Assembly (NCBI GenBank): GCA_019448215.1
Contig: CP080408.1
Location: 992,001-1,056,000, forward strand
DNA from: Thalassovita mediterranea
GTDB taxonomy: Bacteria > Pseudomonadota > Alphaproteobacteria > Caulobacterales > Hyphomonadaceae
Direction: 5' to 3'
Length of the DNA stretch: 64,000 bases
The notes below the pieces were generated by a model, which ran no database searches, had not been told where the DNA came from, and saw nothing but the letters and a program-made list of their open reading frames with translations. Shown here piece after piece: positions 24,099 through 32,310 of this stretch; position 1 is the first letter of the stretch, and each line of letters opens with the position of its first letter. Made by a program: the position numbers and the translations under genes.

Positions 24099-25211
24099 CT
24101 AGCTGCGCCAGCGCAGCGTCACCGGCTTGATCGGGTTCTCAAACGGGCGGCTCTCGGTTCGCGAAGCCGCCCATTCCTTTTTCAGCGTGCGGTACCACTT
24201 GGCCTGCACGTCGATATCGTCGATCCAGATCATCGCCTTCTGATACTTCATGCCCTCATTCTGAAGGTCGACGATGTCGCCGTCCTGGCGCAGGAATTTG
24301 CGCGCGGCCGGCTTGAAGATCGGAATGGCGAGGTTCAGAAGCGGCGCCCCGAAGAACCAGGTCACCTGCGTGATCCGGGTCTGCTTTTTATAGACCGGGG
24401 TCAGACAGGTCAGCGTCAGAAGGCGCGCCGTGTCATTCTCGACAATCTCCCAACGATAGCCGGGAAGCTGGAATATGATCTGCGTCGTAACCTTGCCGCC
24501 GAATACCGCCTTGTATGCCAGCGAATTGGAAGACGGCTGGTGGCGATCAATCGCCCAGCCCCGATCACGCGGCACGAAGGGCTTTTCCTTCAGCTTGAGG
24601 CCCACGCTCGGCGGGCGCCACCACCATTGCGAATGCACGAAAGCGACATGGGCCGGGTCCATCAGGCCCACGACGGCGTCGTCCATGTGCGCGTTGAAAG
24701 TCTCTTCGATGACGAATTTCGGCTTGTCGGGCAGCTCTCCGTAGTCTGGCGGCGGCACATCGGGTTCGCCCTCGAACTTGGGGTCATGCGCGATGAAGAC
24801 GAAGATCATCCCGTTCTTTTCGTGCACCGGATAGCGGCGCACCTTGAAGCGGCTTGCCTCATAGGGCTGGTCTTCGAGCACACTCGGCATGTGGCGGCAG
24901 ACCCCGTCCGTCCCAAAGCGCCAGCCATGATAGGGGCACTCAACCGTCGGCTCGCCATTCGTGTCCTTCATCTTGCCTGCCGATAGCGGCACGAGGCGAT
25001 GCGGGCAGATATCGCGCAGCGCAAAGGCCTCGCCTGCCTCAGTCCGGCCAACCACAATGGGCTGATCCAGCATGATGACATGCTTCAGGCCGCCGGGTTT
25101 CAGCTCGCTGGACGGGCACGCCAGATACCAGCTATCGGTCAGCCAGCCTTCAGCCGTGATGCCCGGCTGGGTGTCTGTCGTCTTGTCGATAAGGGTCTGC
25201 GTGTCGGCCAT
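24099..25211 (-). CDS. Rieske non-haem iron oxygenase, alpha subunit type
   Basis: The ATG at 25211 gives 370 aa; the frame continues upstream to 25697 but that part is antisense to lepA. The Rieske [2Fe-2S] ligands are C69, H71, C92 and H95 (CPHRLVPLSAGK and CPYHGWRFG). The mononuclear iron site appears as DAVVGLMDPAHVAFVH with the expected Asp/His/His spacing. Such enzymes hydroxylate or demethylate aromatic or other ring compounds and need a separate reductase, which is not encoded nearby. The substrate is unknown. It is convergent with the DUF1428 gene and divergent from lepA. Confidence 0.9.
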   Translation of the reverse strand: MADTQTLIDKTTDTQPGITAEGWLTDSWYLACPSSELKPGGLKHVIMLDQPIVVGRTEAGEAFALRDICPHRLVPLSAGKMKDTNGEPTVECPYHGWRFGTDGVCRHMPSVLEDQPYEASRFKVRRYPVHEKNGMIFVFIAHDPKFEGEPDVPPPDYGELPDKPKFVIEETFNAHMDDAVVGLMDPAHVAFVHSQWWWRPPSVGLKLKEKPFVPRDRGWAIDRHQPSSNSLAYKAVFGGKVTTQIIFQLPGYRWEIVENDTARLLTLTCLTPVYKKQTRITQVTWFFGAPLLNLAIPIFKPAARKFLRQDGDIVDLQNEGMKYQKAMIWIDDIDVQAKWYRTLKKEWAASRTESRPFENPIKPVTLRWRS

Positions 25212-25262
25212 GACGCCTTTTATACTGCGCAAACCCTTACAGAAAGCCTGCAACACCCCGCA

Positions 25263-25286
25263 TTGACAGCACGCAGCCGCTAGTCG
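25263..25286 (+). promoter_or_regulatory. possible housekeeping promoter of lepA
   Basis: TTGACAG (25263-25269), 9 nt, then GCTAGTCG (25279-25286) partly match the Caulobacter consensus TTGACGS-N10-14-GCTANAWC. The spacer is one base short and the last -10 positions differ. Confidence 0.3.
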
Positions 25287-25316
25287 GGGACGGCAAGCCC
25301 CGCTATATGGCGGGCC

Positions 25317-27122
25317 ATGACACCCCGCGACAAGATCCGCAATTTTTCCATCGTGGCCCATATCGACCACGGCAAGTCCACCCTCGCTGACCGGCTCATC
25401 CAGGTCACGGGCGGTCTCACTGATCGTGAGATGCGCGAACAGGTGCTCGATTCCATGGATATCGAGCAGGAACGCGGCATCACGATCAAGGCCCAGACGG
25501 TCCGCCTGAACTACACCGCCAAGGATGGCGAGACCTATGTCCTGAACCTGATGGACACGCCCGGTCACGTCGACTTCTCCTACGAAGTCAGCCGCTGTCT
25601 TGCTGCCTGTGAGGGCTCGCTCCTCGTCGTCGACGCCTCTCAGGGCGTTGAGGCGCAGACCCTCGCCAACGTGTATCAGGCGATCGAGCAGGACCATGAG
25701 ATCGTCCCTGTCCTCAACAAGATTGACCTGCCTGCCGCTGAACCTGACCGCGTGAAAGAGCAGATCGAGGACATTATCGGCCTCGACGCCTCAGACGCGA
25801 TCATGACATCGGCCAAGAACAATATCGGCATCGAGGACGTGCTCGAAGCCATCGTTACGCGCCTGCCCCCGCCGCATGAAGGCGACCGCGACAAGCCGCT
25901 GAAGGCGTCACTGATCGACGCCTATTACGACCCCTATCTCGGCGTGGTCGTCATCGTGCGCATCGTCGACGGCGTGATGAAGAAGAAACAGAAGATCCGC
26001 ATGATGCGCGCCAAGTCGACCTATGAGATCGACAAGGTCGGCATTTTCGGCCCCAAGCCGACCGACGTAGACGAGCTTGGTCCGGGCGAAGTCGGTTTCT
26101 TCGTCGCTTCCATCAAGGAAGTGGCAGACACGGCGGTCGGCGATACGATCACGGACGAGAAGAACCAGGCCACCACACCGCTTCCGGGCTATAAGGAAGT
26201 CGTTCCGATGGTGTTCTGCGGCCTCTTCCCGGTCGATGCAGGTGACTTCGACGATCTGCGCGCGGCCATGTCGAAGCTGCGCCTCAACGATGCGTCTTTC
26301 ACCTGGGAAATGGAAACGTCTGCGGCGCTCGGCATGGGCTTTCGCTGCGGCTTCCTCGGCCTGCTCCACCTCGAAATCATCCAGGAGCGCCTCAGCCGCG
26401 AGTTTGACCTCGACCTGATCGCGACGGCCCCATCCGTGGTCTATGAAATGACCATGACGGACGGCACAGAGATGGAGCTGCACAATCCGGCGGACATGCC
26501 AGACGTCGTGCGCATCAGTGAAATCCGTGAGCCGTGGATCAATGCAACGATCTACACACCGGACGACTATCTCGGCGCCATCCTGCAGCTCTGTCAGGAC
26601 CGCCGCGGTATCCAGAAAGAGCTCTCCTATGTCGGCGGTCGCGCCATGGTGAAGTATGAGCTTCCGCTCAACGAAATCGTCTTCGACTTCTATGACCGAC
26701 TGAAGTCCATCTCGAAAGGCTATGCGAGCTTCGATTACGAGATCATCGGCCACCGCGCCGAGAACCTCGTGAAGATGCAGATCCTCGTGAATGATGAGCC
26801 GGTCGATGCGCTTTCCATGCTCGTCCACCGCGATCGCGCCGAAGGCCGGGGCCGTCAGATGTGTGAGCGCCTGAAAGACCTCATCCCACGCCAGATGTTC
26901 AAGATCCCGATCCAGGCCGCCATTGGTGGCCGCGTGATCGCACGCGAGACCATCTCGGCGCTCCGCAAGGATGTGACCTCGAAATGCTATGGCGGCGACG
27001 CGACCCGGAAGCGCAAGCTTCTGGAAAAGCAGAAGGCCGGTAAGCAGCGCATGCGCCAGTTCGGCAAGGTGGAGATTCCGCAAGAAGCGTTCGTCGCAGC
27101 GCTGCGGATGGATGACGATTGA
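25317..27122 (+). CDS. lepA: elongation factor 4 (LepA), ribosome-associated GTPase
   Basis: LepA is a translational GTPase that acts on ribosomes during initiation or stalled elongation. The 601-aa product has the G1 loop [10 protein letters not shown] near residue 14, the switch motif [15 protein letters not shown], and NKIDLP as G4. The EF-G-like domains end in the LepA-specific C-terminal domain ([20 protein letters not shown] and [14 protein letters not shown]). It is the usual full length. It is alone in its direction; a GC-rich hairpin repeat follows about 75 nt after the stop. Confidence 0.98.
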   Translation: MTPRDKIRNFSIVAHIDHGKSTLADRLIQVTGGLTDREMREQVLDSMDIEQERGITIKAQTVRLNYTAKDGETYVLNLMDTPGHVDFSYEVSRCLAACEGSLLVVDASQGVEAQTLANVYQAIEQDHEIVPVLNKIDLPAAEPDRVKEQIEDIIGLDASDAIMTSAKNNIGIEDVLEAIVTRLPPPHEGDRDKPLKASLIDAYYDPYLGVVVIVRIVDGVMKKKQKIRMMRAKSTYEIDKVGIFGPKPTDVDELGPGEVGFFVASIKEVADTAVGDTITDEKNQATTPLPGYKEVVPMVFCGLFPVDAGDFDDLRAAMSKLRLNDASFTWEMETSAALGMGFRCGFLGLLHLEIIQERLSREFDLDLIATAPSVVYEMTMTDGTEMELHNPADMPDVVRISEIREPWINATIYTPDDYLGAILQLCQDRRGIQKELSYVGGRAMVKYELPLNEIVFDFYDRLKSISKGYASFDYEIIGHRAENLVKMQILVNDEPVDALSMLVHRDRAEGRGRQMCERLKDLIPRQMFKIPIQAAIGGRVIARETISALRKDVTSKCYGGDATRKRKLLEKQKAGKQRMRQFGKVEIPQEAFVAALRMDDD

Positions 27123-27196
27123 TCTCTTCCTATCCACTCGCATAGCGACCGAAGCCGAACCACAGGGTCGGCAGTCGGCACGCTAATGCAAGCGCC

Positions 27197-27239
27197 CCCT
27201 CCCCGCCTGCGGGGAGGGTCGGGGTGGGGCCTCCCCCAC
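27197..27239. repeat. GC-rich double hairpin after lepA
   Basis: CCCTCCCCGC (27197-27206) pairs perfectly with GCGGGGAGGG (27209-27218). A second stem joins GTGGGG (27224-27229) and CCCCAC (27234-27239). This CCCTCCCCGC-N-GCGGGGAGGG pattern is a common alphaproteobacterial intergenic repeat type. There is no T run, so it may act as a transcript end only with Rho or not at all. Confidence 0.6.
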
Positions 27240-27258
27240 GTCACCGATAGGCAGGCGG
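27230..27258 (+). repeat. 29-bp upstream repeat, copy 1 (before the Old Yellow Enzyme gene)
   Basis: This segment matches 28947-28975 at 27 of 29 positions; the core is CGTCACCGATAGGCAG. It ends 49 nt before the ATG at 27308. Similarity continues more loosely towards the start codon (GCTGAT versus GCTAAT, then AAAACAG), as if two promoter regions shared an origin. Confidence 0.75.
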
Positions 27259-27307
27259 CTTTTCGCTGATACTGTCCCGGAAAACAGATATCCGGGAGGC
27301 CTGCCGC

Positions 27308-28399
27308 ATGACCAAGACCGATCTTTTCGAGCCCGTCACCTATAACGGACTGACGCTCAAGAACCGCATCGCCCTATCGCCGCTGACGCGCGCCCGCGCG
27401 ACGCAGGATGGCAAGGCAGGCAAGCTTCAGGCAGACTATTATTCACAGCGCGCGAGCGCCGGTCTCCTCATCACCGAAGCAACAGCGGTCGTTCCGGGTG
27501 GACGCGGCGGGCCAATGCTGCCCGGTCTCTGGGAAGACGCACAGATCGCTGGCTGGAAGGAAGTGACCGACGCGGTACACGCGAAGGACGGCCTCATCTT
27601 CAGCCAGCTCTGGCATGCAGGCCGGCTCAGCCACTCCTCTCTCAGCGCTGACGGCAAGAGCGCGCCCGTCGCCCCGTCAGAATACAGCCAGCCCGGCGAG
27701 ATTTTCACCGAAACCGGCCCTCAGCCCTATGAGCCGGTCCACGTCATGACCAAGGCGGAAATCAGGGAGATGGTCGGCGCCTATGAGGCCGCCGCAACCC
27801 GCGCCAAGGAGGCCGGCTTCGACGGGATCGAGCTGCACGCGGCCCATTCCTACCTCATCTCGGCCTTCCTCAATGACATGACGAACCAGCGGGACGATGA
27901 GTATGGCGGCTCTATCGAGAACCGCGCCCGCTTCCTGAAAGAAGTCCTCGAAGCCTGCCTGAAGGTCTGGGACGGCAATCGCATCATGATACGCCTTGCC
28001 CCGCTCGGTCACGCCTATGGCACCTGGGACACTGACCCCGAGCCGCTCTTCACTCATGTCGTCGACATGATGAATGATCTCGGCATTGGCTGGCTCGACC
28101 TCGTCGAAGGCGATACCGGCGTCACACGTACACCAGAGCCCTTCTTCGACGTCCTGAAACTGCGCAATCGCTTCAAGGGCCCGACCATTCTCAACAATCT
28201 CTACACAAGAGAAATGGCCCTCGACGCGCGCGAGAAAGACAGCGGCGACATCATCGCTTTTGGGCGCCCGTTCATTGGCAATCCGGACCTCGTCGAACGC
28301 CTCAAGGCCGATGCCGAACTTCACGAAGCCCCGCTCAAGGCTTATTATGGCGGCGGCGCACGCGGCTATACCGACTTTCCGACCATGGAAAAGGCCTGA
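27308..28399 (+). CDS. Old Yellow Enzyme family alkene reductase (NADH:flavin oxidoreductase)
   Basis: This 363-aa FMN enzyme is a TIM barrel that reduces activated C=C bonds. Signatures are the N-terminal LFEPVTYNGLTLKNRIALSP and LTRARA, the LWHAGR strand, HAAHSYLISAFLNDMTNQR followed by DDEYGGSIENRARF (substrate His residues and the YGGS motif), and the C-terminal phosphate loop IIAFGRPFIGNPDLVERL. It belongs to the NemA/OYE group; the physiological substrate is unknown. GGGAGG lies 10 nt before the ATG. The upstream 29-bp repeat is shared with the enoyl-CoA hydratase gene at 29019. Confidence 0.92.
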   Translation: MTKTDLFEPVTYNGLTLKNRIALSPLTRARATQDGKAGKLQADYYSQRASAGLLITEATAVVPGGRGGPMLPGLWEDAQIAGWKEVTDAVHAKDGLIFSQLWHAGRLSHSSLSADGKSAPVAPSEYSQPGEIFTETGPQPYEPVHVMTKAEIREMVGAYEAAATRAKEAGFDGIELHAAHSYLISAFLNDMTNQRDDEYGGSIENRARFLKEVLEACLKVWDGNRIMIRLAPLGHAYGTWDTDPEPLFTHVVDMMNDLGIGWLDLVEGDTGVTRTPEPFFDVLKLRNRFKGPTILNNLYTREMALDAREKDSGDIIAFGRPFIGNPDLVERLKADAELHEAPLKAYYGGGARGYTDFPTMEKA

Positions 28400-28431
28400 G
28401 CGCTTGCGATAAACCGTGAACTGGGGGCAAC

Positions 28432-28944
28432 ATGACACGACCATTCTGGACCGTCGCAACCGCACTGGCCCTGATAACGGGATCATCTGCCTACGGACAG
28501 AAGTCTGACCTCGCCGGCGCCCGCGGCACGACTGTGCTCGAAGACTGCCTCGCCGAGGCTGAAGCCGGTGACCGTGACCGGCAATCCTGCGTCGGCAAGA
28601 TGTACGATGCCTGCCCGGGGAATGCCGGCTCCACCCTCGAAATGGTGACCTGCATCACTGATGAGACTGCTTTCTGGGATGCCCGTCTCAATCAGGTCTA
28701 CCGCGAGCTCATGGCGCTCTACCAGCAACAGGACGCCGAGTTTGACGATGCCTACAATATGGCCGCACGCCTGCGTGAGACGCAGCGCGGCTGGATAGAG
28801 TGGCGCGATCTCAAATGCCGCTTTGCCTATGACGAGTTTCGGGGCGGCACGCTGGGCCGCATCACAGGCGCAGACTGCATCATGAACATGACGGCAGAGC
28901 GCGCCTTCGAACTGGAAGACCTCAAAGACGCCGCGGAGATGTGA
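28432..28944 (+). CDS. exported DUF1311/LprI-like protein
   Basis: The 170-aa product begins with a signal peptide (cleavage near residue 22, after SSAYG). It has a DUF1311-type helical domain, seen in DETAFWDARLNQVYRELMAL, then AARLRETQRGWIEWRDLKC and ITGADCIMNMTAERAFELED. Several cysteines (about six in the mature part) are spaced for disulfides, which fits a periplasmic location. DUF1311 includes the lysozyme inhibitor LprI of mycobacteria; whether this copy inhibits lysozyme is not shown. It follows the Old Yellow Enzyme gene by 32 bp and may be cotranscribed. Confidence 0.82.
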   Translation: MTRPFWTVATALALITGSSAYGQKSDLAGARGTTVLEDCLAEAEAGDRDRQSCVGKMYDACPGNAGSTLEMVTCITDETAFWDARLNQVYRELMALYQQQDAEFDDAYNMAARLRETQRGWIEWRDLKCRFAYDEFRGGTLGRITGADCIMNMTAERAFELEDLKDAAEM

Positions 28945-28946
28945 CC

Positions 28947-28975
28947 CCTCCCCCGCGTCACCGATAGGCAGCCGG
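28947..28975 (+). repeat. 29-bp upstream repeat, copy 2 (before the enoyl-CoA hydratase gene)
   Basis: Second copy of the sequence at 27230-27258 (27 of 29 identical). It starts 3 nt after the DUF1311 stop and ends 43 nt before the ATG at 29019. GCTAATCT, 13 nt further on, partly resembles the Caulobacter -10 consensus GCTANAWC. Confidence 0.75.
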
Positions 28976-29018
28976 GGCGCCAGCAGCTAATCTCCCACGC
29001 AAAACAGGGAGACACGCC

Positions 29019-29825
29019 ATGCCGGACACCGCCACCACTTTCGAGGAAATCCTCTACGAGGTCGCTGACAATATTGCGACCATCACGCTCAACGCGCCTG
29101 ACCGGATGAACACGATTTCGGGGCCGATGCTCGACGGGCTCTCGGAAGCCCTCCTCAAGGCCGACAAGGACCCGGAAGTCCGCTGCGTGATCCTGACCGG
29201 CGCTGGCCGTGCCTTCTGTGCGGGCCTCAACCTGGAAAGCGCCACCAAAGGCGAAGGCATGGGCTCCGGCGCGGTCTCGTCGGCGAACCTTGACCTCCGC
29301 AACACGCCGCCGACCATCCTCTTTAACATGGACACACCGACCGTCTGCGCCATCAATGGCGGGGCGGCGGGTTATGGCATGGATACAGCGCTTGGCTGCG
29401 ATATCCGCATCATGTCCGACAAGGCGAAGATGGCGGCCGCCTTCACCAAGCGCGGCATCCTGCCTGAAAGCGGCGGCACCTGGTTCCTGCCGCGCATGCT
29501 GGGTTGGGAGAAAGCATGTGAGCTCATCTTCACGGGCCGCACGCTCAAGGCTGACGAGTGCCTCGCCGAAGGCCTCTGCTCCAAGGTCGTCGCACATGAC
29601 AGCCTGATGGACGAGGCCCGCGCCCTGGCCAAGGAAATCGCGTCCAACGCGCCGCTCGCCGTTCAGGCATCCAAACGCCTCATGCGTATGGGCCTGTCGG
29701 AGCCATTCACCGAGCACGTCCACCACGTCTTCCTGCAACTCCTGCCGCTCATGCGGTCAGAAGATGCCCGCGAAGGCATGATGGCTTTCCTCGAAAAGCG
29801 CGAGGCGAACTTCAAGGGCCGCTAA
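29019..29825 (+). CDS. enoyl-CoA hydratase/isomerase family protein
   Basis: This 268-aa crotonase-fold enzyme probably hydrates or isomerises an acyl-CoA in the cytoplasm. The first oxyanion-hole segment is ILTGAGRAFCAGLNLESA, and the second is INGGAAGYGMDTALGCDIRI. The catalytic region AAFTKRGILPESGGTWFLPR contains the Glu (LPES) used by many hydratases, while the usual first Glu position is less clear. The C-terminus ends with a helix typical of the trimer. GGGAG precedes the ATG. Exact substrate is not predictable. It is convergent with the acidic secreted protein gene. Confidence 0.9.
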   Translation: MPDTATTFEEILYEVADNIATITLNAPDRMNTISGPMLDGLSEALLKADKDPEVRCVILTGAGRAFCAGLNLESATKGEGMGSGAVSSANLDLRNTPPTILFNMDTPTVCAINGGAAGYGMDTALGCDIRIMSDKAKMAAAFTKRGILPESGGTWFLPRMLGWEKACELIFTGRTLKADECLAEGLCSKVVAHDSLMDEARALAKEIASNAPLAVQASKRLMRMGLSEPFTEHVHHVFLQLLPLMRSEDAREGMMAFLEKREANFKGR

Positions 29826-29831
29826 GCGGCG

Positions 29832-31511
29832 CTAGAAGCCACCTACAGCCAGCGCGAGGTCGCGTGCCTCGTCCTCAGCGCCAAGCCTCCGAAGGGTGGA
29901 CAGGGCATTCTGCAGACCAGCCGGGGAAAGCTCGTCTGGATTGCCACCAACAGCGTTGAGGATAAGGAACAGCGCCTCGCCATGCGCGCCATTGCGGGCC
30001 GCTGCATCGATGGCGACGAGCTGGCCCGGAGACGGGCGGCTAGCTGCCTCATCGACCTGCGTCGCAAGCGCCTGACGAGCATCAACCGGCAGCGAGACAT
30101 CGAAGGCGGTCCAGACCGCGAACAACGCCAGCGCCTGTGCGCGAACCTCGTCGCTCGCATCTTCGCCGATAAGGTTTTCGGCCACGCGCTCGATGGTCGC
30201 GCGGTTGCGTTCGCGGGACATGATCAGGCCATAGCCGCGCATGAGATCGACCTCATAGGACGCATCGCCTGACTCCACGCCAGCTGCATCGAGCCAGAAC
30301 GTCGCCAGCGACATGTTGCCAACGGCCATTGCGGCGCGGGCAAAGCTGAGCGCCTCATCCTGCTCCACGGCATCTGCCGGAAAGCGTTTCAGATCGTCTT
30401 CGAACAGGGCGGCTGTCGTCGCGAGACCTTCCTCGCTGGCGCGGGCCTCCTCAAGGGCGGCTGCCAGTGCTTCGATCCGGCGGCGTTCCAGCGGAACAGT
30501 CTCCTCGGCATCGTCCTCGTCGGCATCGATCTCTTCTTCGGTACCAATAGGTTGGAGCGCGGTCAGGTCGCCGGGGCGCAGGATCACAGGCTGCTCTTCA
30601 ACCTGCGTCAGCAGGTAGAGCGCTTCTTCACTCGCCGTCTCCGGCTCGAAATCTGGCGCAGCGACATAGTCGACATAGAGCGAGCGCAATTGCGGAGCGT
30701 CCATCAGCCTGCCCGCGACCGCCGTGCGCGCAGCCACCACACGCAGTTCAATCGGATTGCCGCGGTCATTTGCATAGGCGAGCGCAAGATCCGGCCGTGC
30801 CGTCTCCAGCGCTTCAGGTGTTACTTCGAGGTCAGCCAGCTCGGAGAACGCGACCTGCAGGCCAGAGCCCAGTCTCGCCTCGGGGCGCTCCTCAGCCTCC
30901 GCAATGATCGCGATCGCGGTCTCTGTGACCCACGGATCAGCACCTTCTTCAATGGCGGCAAGCTCAAGCGCGAGCTCAGCATCGCCAAGATTTTCGCCTT
31001 CGATGGCGCAGATGATACGAAGCTCCAGCCAGAACTTGTCGGCCGCTTCAGGGTTCATCTGATCGCAGACAAGCCCAAGTTCGCCGCGTGCGAGCCTGTT
31101 GTCCGACGTGATCGCATCAGGGTCGACGCCCTCTGGCAGCATATCCACCTGACGGCCAAGCTCGGAAACCGCCTGGCGTTCGCCCAAGGCTGCAAGCAGC
31201 TCGAGCCGTTTAGTTTGCAATTCAGCCGCGCCTTCTCCGCGCGGCGCCGCCGACGGTGAGCGCAATGCACGGCTGAGCAGGTCGCGCTCCGCCTCAGTCA
31301 TCGTCTCGACCTCGAGGGAATTCATCAGGTCCAGAAGAAAATCCGGGTCAGACGAGGTCCAGATACGGTCACTCAGCGCGCGTTCGCCGCGCGCCAGAAG
31401 GTTGGTGTTCCAGGCATTCACGTCATCAAGGCCGCTAGTGCGGATCTGCGCGTCTGCCCCAAAACTGATCGACGCTGCCAGAAGCAGCGCCGGAACCGTT
31501 CTAGAAAACAT
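29832..31511 (-). CDS. large acidic exported protein of unknown function
   Basis: From the ATG at 31511 the product is 559 aa with a signal peptide (MFSRTVPALLLAASISFGADAQ). The rest is rich in Ala, Glu and Leu with helix-like periodicity, including an acidic run (EEEIDADEDDAEE near the middle). Short helical pairs such as ALYLLTQVEEQPVI, AFVRAAMAVGNMSLATFWL-like and AAARNGAHGEALFLILNAVG suggest a TPR- or solenoid-type fold, but I cannot assign a family. Its ATG overlaps the stop of a 44-codon gene, so the two are translationally coupled. It is probably periplasmic. Confidence 0.75.
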   Translation of the reverse strand: MFSRTVPALLLAASISFGADAQIRTSGLDDVNAWNTNLLARGERALSDRIWTSSDPDFLLDLMNSLEVETMTEAERDLLSRALRSPSAAPRGEGAAELQTKRLELLAALGERQAVSELGRQVDMLPEGVDPDAITSDNRLARGELGLVCDQMNPEAADKFWLELRIICAIEGENLGDAELALELAAIEEGADPWVTETAIAIIAEAEERPEARLGSGLQVAFSELADLEVTPEALETARPDLALAYANDRGNPIELRVVAARTAVAGRLMDAPQLRSLYVDYVAAPDFEPETASEEALYLLTQVEEQPVILRPGDLTALQPIGTEEEIDADEDDAEETVPLERRRIEALAAALEEARASEEGLATTAALFEDDLKRFPADAVEQDEALSFARAAMAVGNMSLATFWLDAAGVESGDASYEVDLMRGYGLIMSRERNRATIERVAENLIGEDASDEVRAQALALFAVWTAFDVSLPVDARQALATQVDEAASRPSPGQLVAIDAAARNGAHGEALFLILNAVGGNPDELSPAGLQNALSTLRRLGAEDEARDLALAVGGF

Positions 31512-31635
31512 TCTCGACCTCCATGCGCACTTCGCCGGCGTCCGGGCGCGAGTTATCAACTTCGGTGCCCAGCCACCAAAGAGTGCCAACAATGGCGATG
31601 ATCAGGACAGCGAACAGGATGAACCATTTGCGCAT
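31501..31635 (-). CDS. 44-aa single-span membrane peptide coupled to the acidic exported protein
   Basis: The frame starts ATG at 31635 and ends TAG at 31503-31501. It encodes MRKWFILFAVLIIAIVG, then a Trp-Trp pair and a polar tail ending in VRMEVENVF. One transmembrane helix (about residues 4-23) and a positive N-terminus predict an inner-membrane anchor with a periplasmic tail. GAGG lies 10 nt before the ATG. The stop is inside the first codons of the downstream gene (ATGTTTTCTAG), a classic coupling overlap. I recognise no family. Confidence 0.7.
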   Translation of the reverse strand: MRKWFILFAVLIIAIVGTLWWLGTEVDNSRPDAGEVRMEVENVF

Positions 31636-31728
31636 TCGAAAGAAACCTCATTGGCATTAGCATGACCGCGATTGTTGCTCGGCAACGTCGAGCCTGTATA
31701 GGACACTCATGAGCGAGCTTAAAAGCCC

Positions 31729-32310
31729 ATGACCACAAAGAGTAGCTACACCGCAGATCCGGCACGAATAGGGCAAGCCATCTCTAAACGCACAGTCGCG
31801 CTTGTCGGGCTCATGGGCGCTGGCAAATCGACTGTAGGCCGTCGGCTGGCAGAAGTGCTGGGCCGCCAGTTCTATGACAGCGATAATGAGATCGAGAAGG
31901 CAGCCGGCCTTTCCATCTCCGACATATTCGCCCTGCATGGCGAGGAAGAGTTCAGGCGCGGCGAACACCGCGTGCTGGAAAGGCTCCTCGGTGAAGCCCC
32001 TCATGTCCTCGCGACGGGCGGCGGCGCTTACCTCAATCCCGACACGCGCGACCTGCTGCGCGAAAAAGCCGTGACGATCTGGCTGAATGCCGATCTTGAG
32101 ACGCTATGGCGCCGCGTTTCCCGTCGCAGCCACCGCCCGCTTCTGAAGGCAGACAACCCAAAAGGCGTGCTCAGCCGTCTTCTCGATGAGCGAACGCCAA
32201 TCTATGAAAAGGCCGATCTGGTCGTGACCAGTGAGGAAGGCCCTCACCGCGCGACCGTGAACGCTATCCTGAAAGCGCTCGACGAGTGGAGCCAGACGCA
32301 TAATGACTGA
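31729..32310 (+). CDS. aroK: shikimate kinase
   Basis: AroK phosphorylates shikimate with ATP in aromatic amino acid synthesis. The 193-aa product has the P-loop GLMGAGKST (residues 27-35). The shikimate site is FYDSDNEIEKAAGLSISDIF with the Asp that binds the substrate, and EEFRRGEHRVL with the conserved Arg. GGG in LATGGGAYLN is the Walker B-side loop, and RRSHRPLL forms the lid. An N-terminal extension of about 20 residues is poorly conserved, so a later start is possible. It overlaps aroB by 8 nt and is probably cotranscribed with aroB and the CorC-like gene. Confidence 0.95.
   Translation: MTTKSSYTADPARIGQAISKRTVALVGLMGAGKSTVGRRLAEVLGRQFYDSDNEIEKAAGLSISDIFALHGEEEFRRGEHRVLERLLGEAPHVLATGGGAYLNPDTRDLLREKAVTIWLNADLETLWRRVSRRSHRPLLKADNPKGVLSRLLDERTPIYEKADLVVTSEEGPHRATVNAILKALDEWSQTHND

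Noticed and set aside
25908-27143. 411-codon open frame on the minus strand
   Set aside because: Antisense to the highly conserved lepA; composition of a shadow frame.
27197-27258. Possible attachment site or insertion-sequence end
   Set aside because: No integrase or transposase is in the window and no target duplication is evident; a dispersed repeat or shared promoter is the simpler reading.
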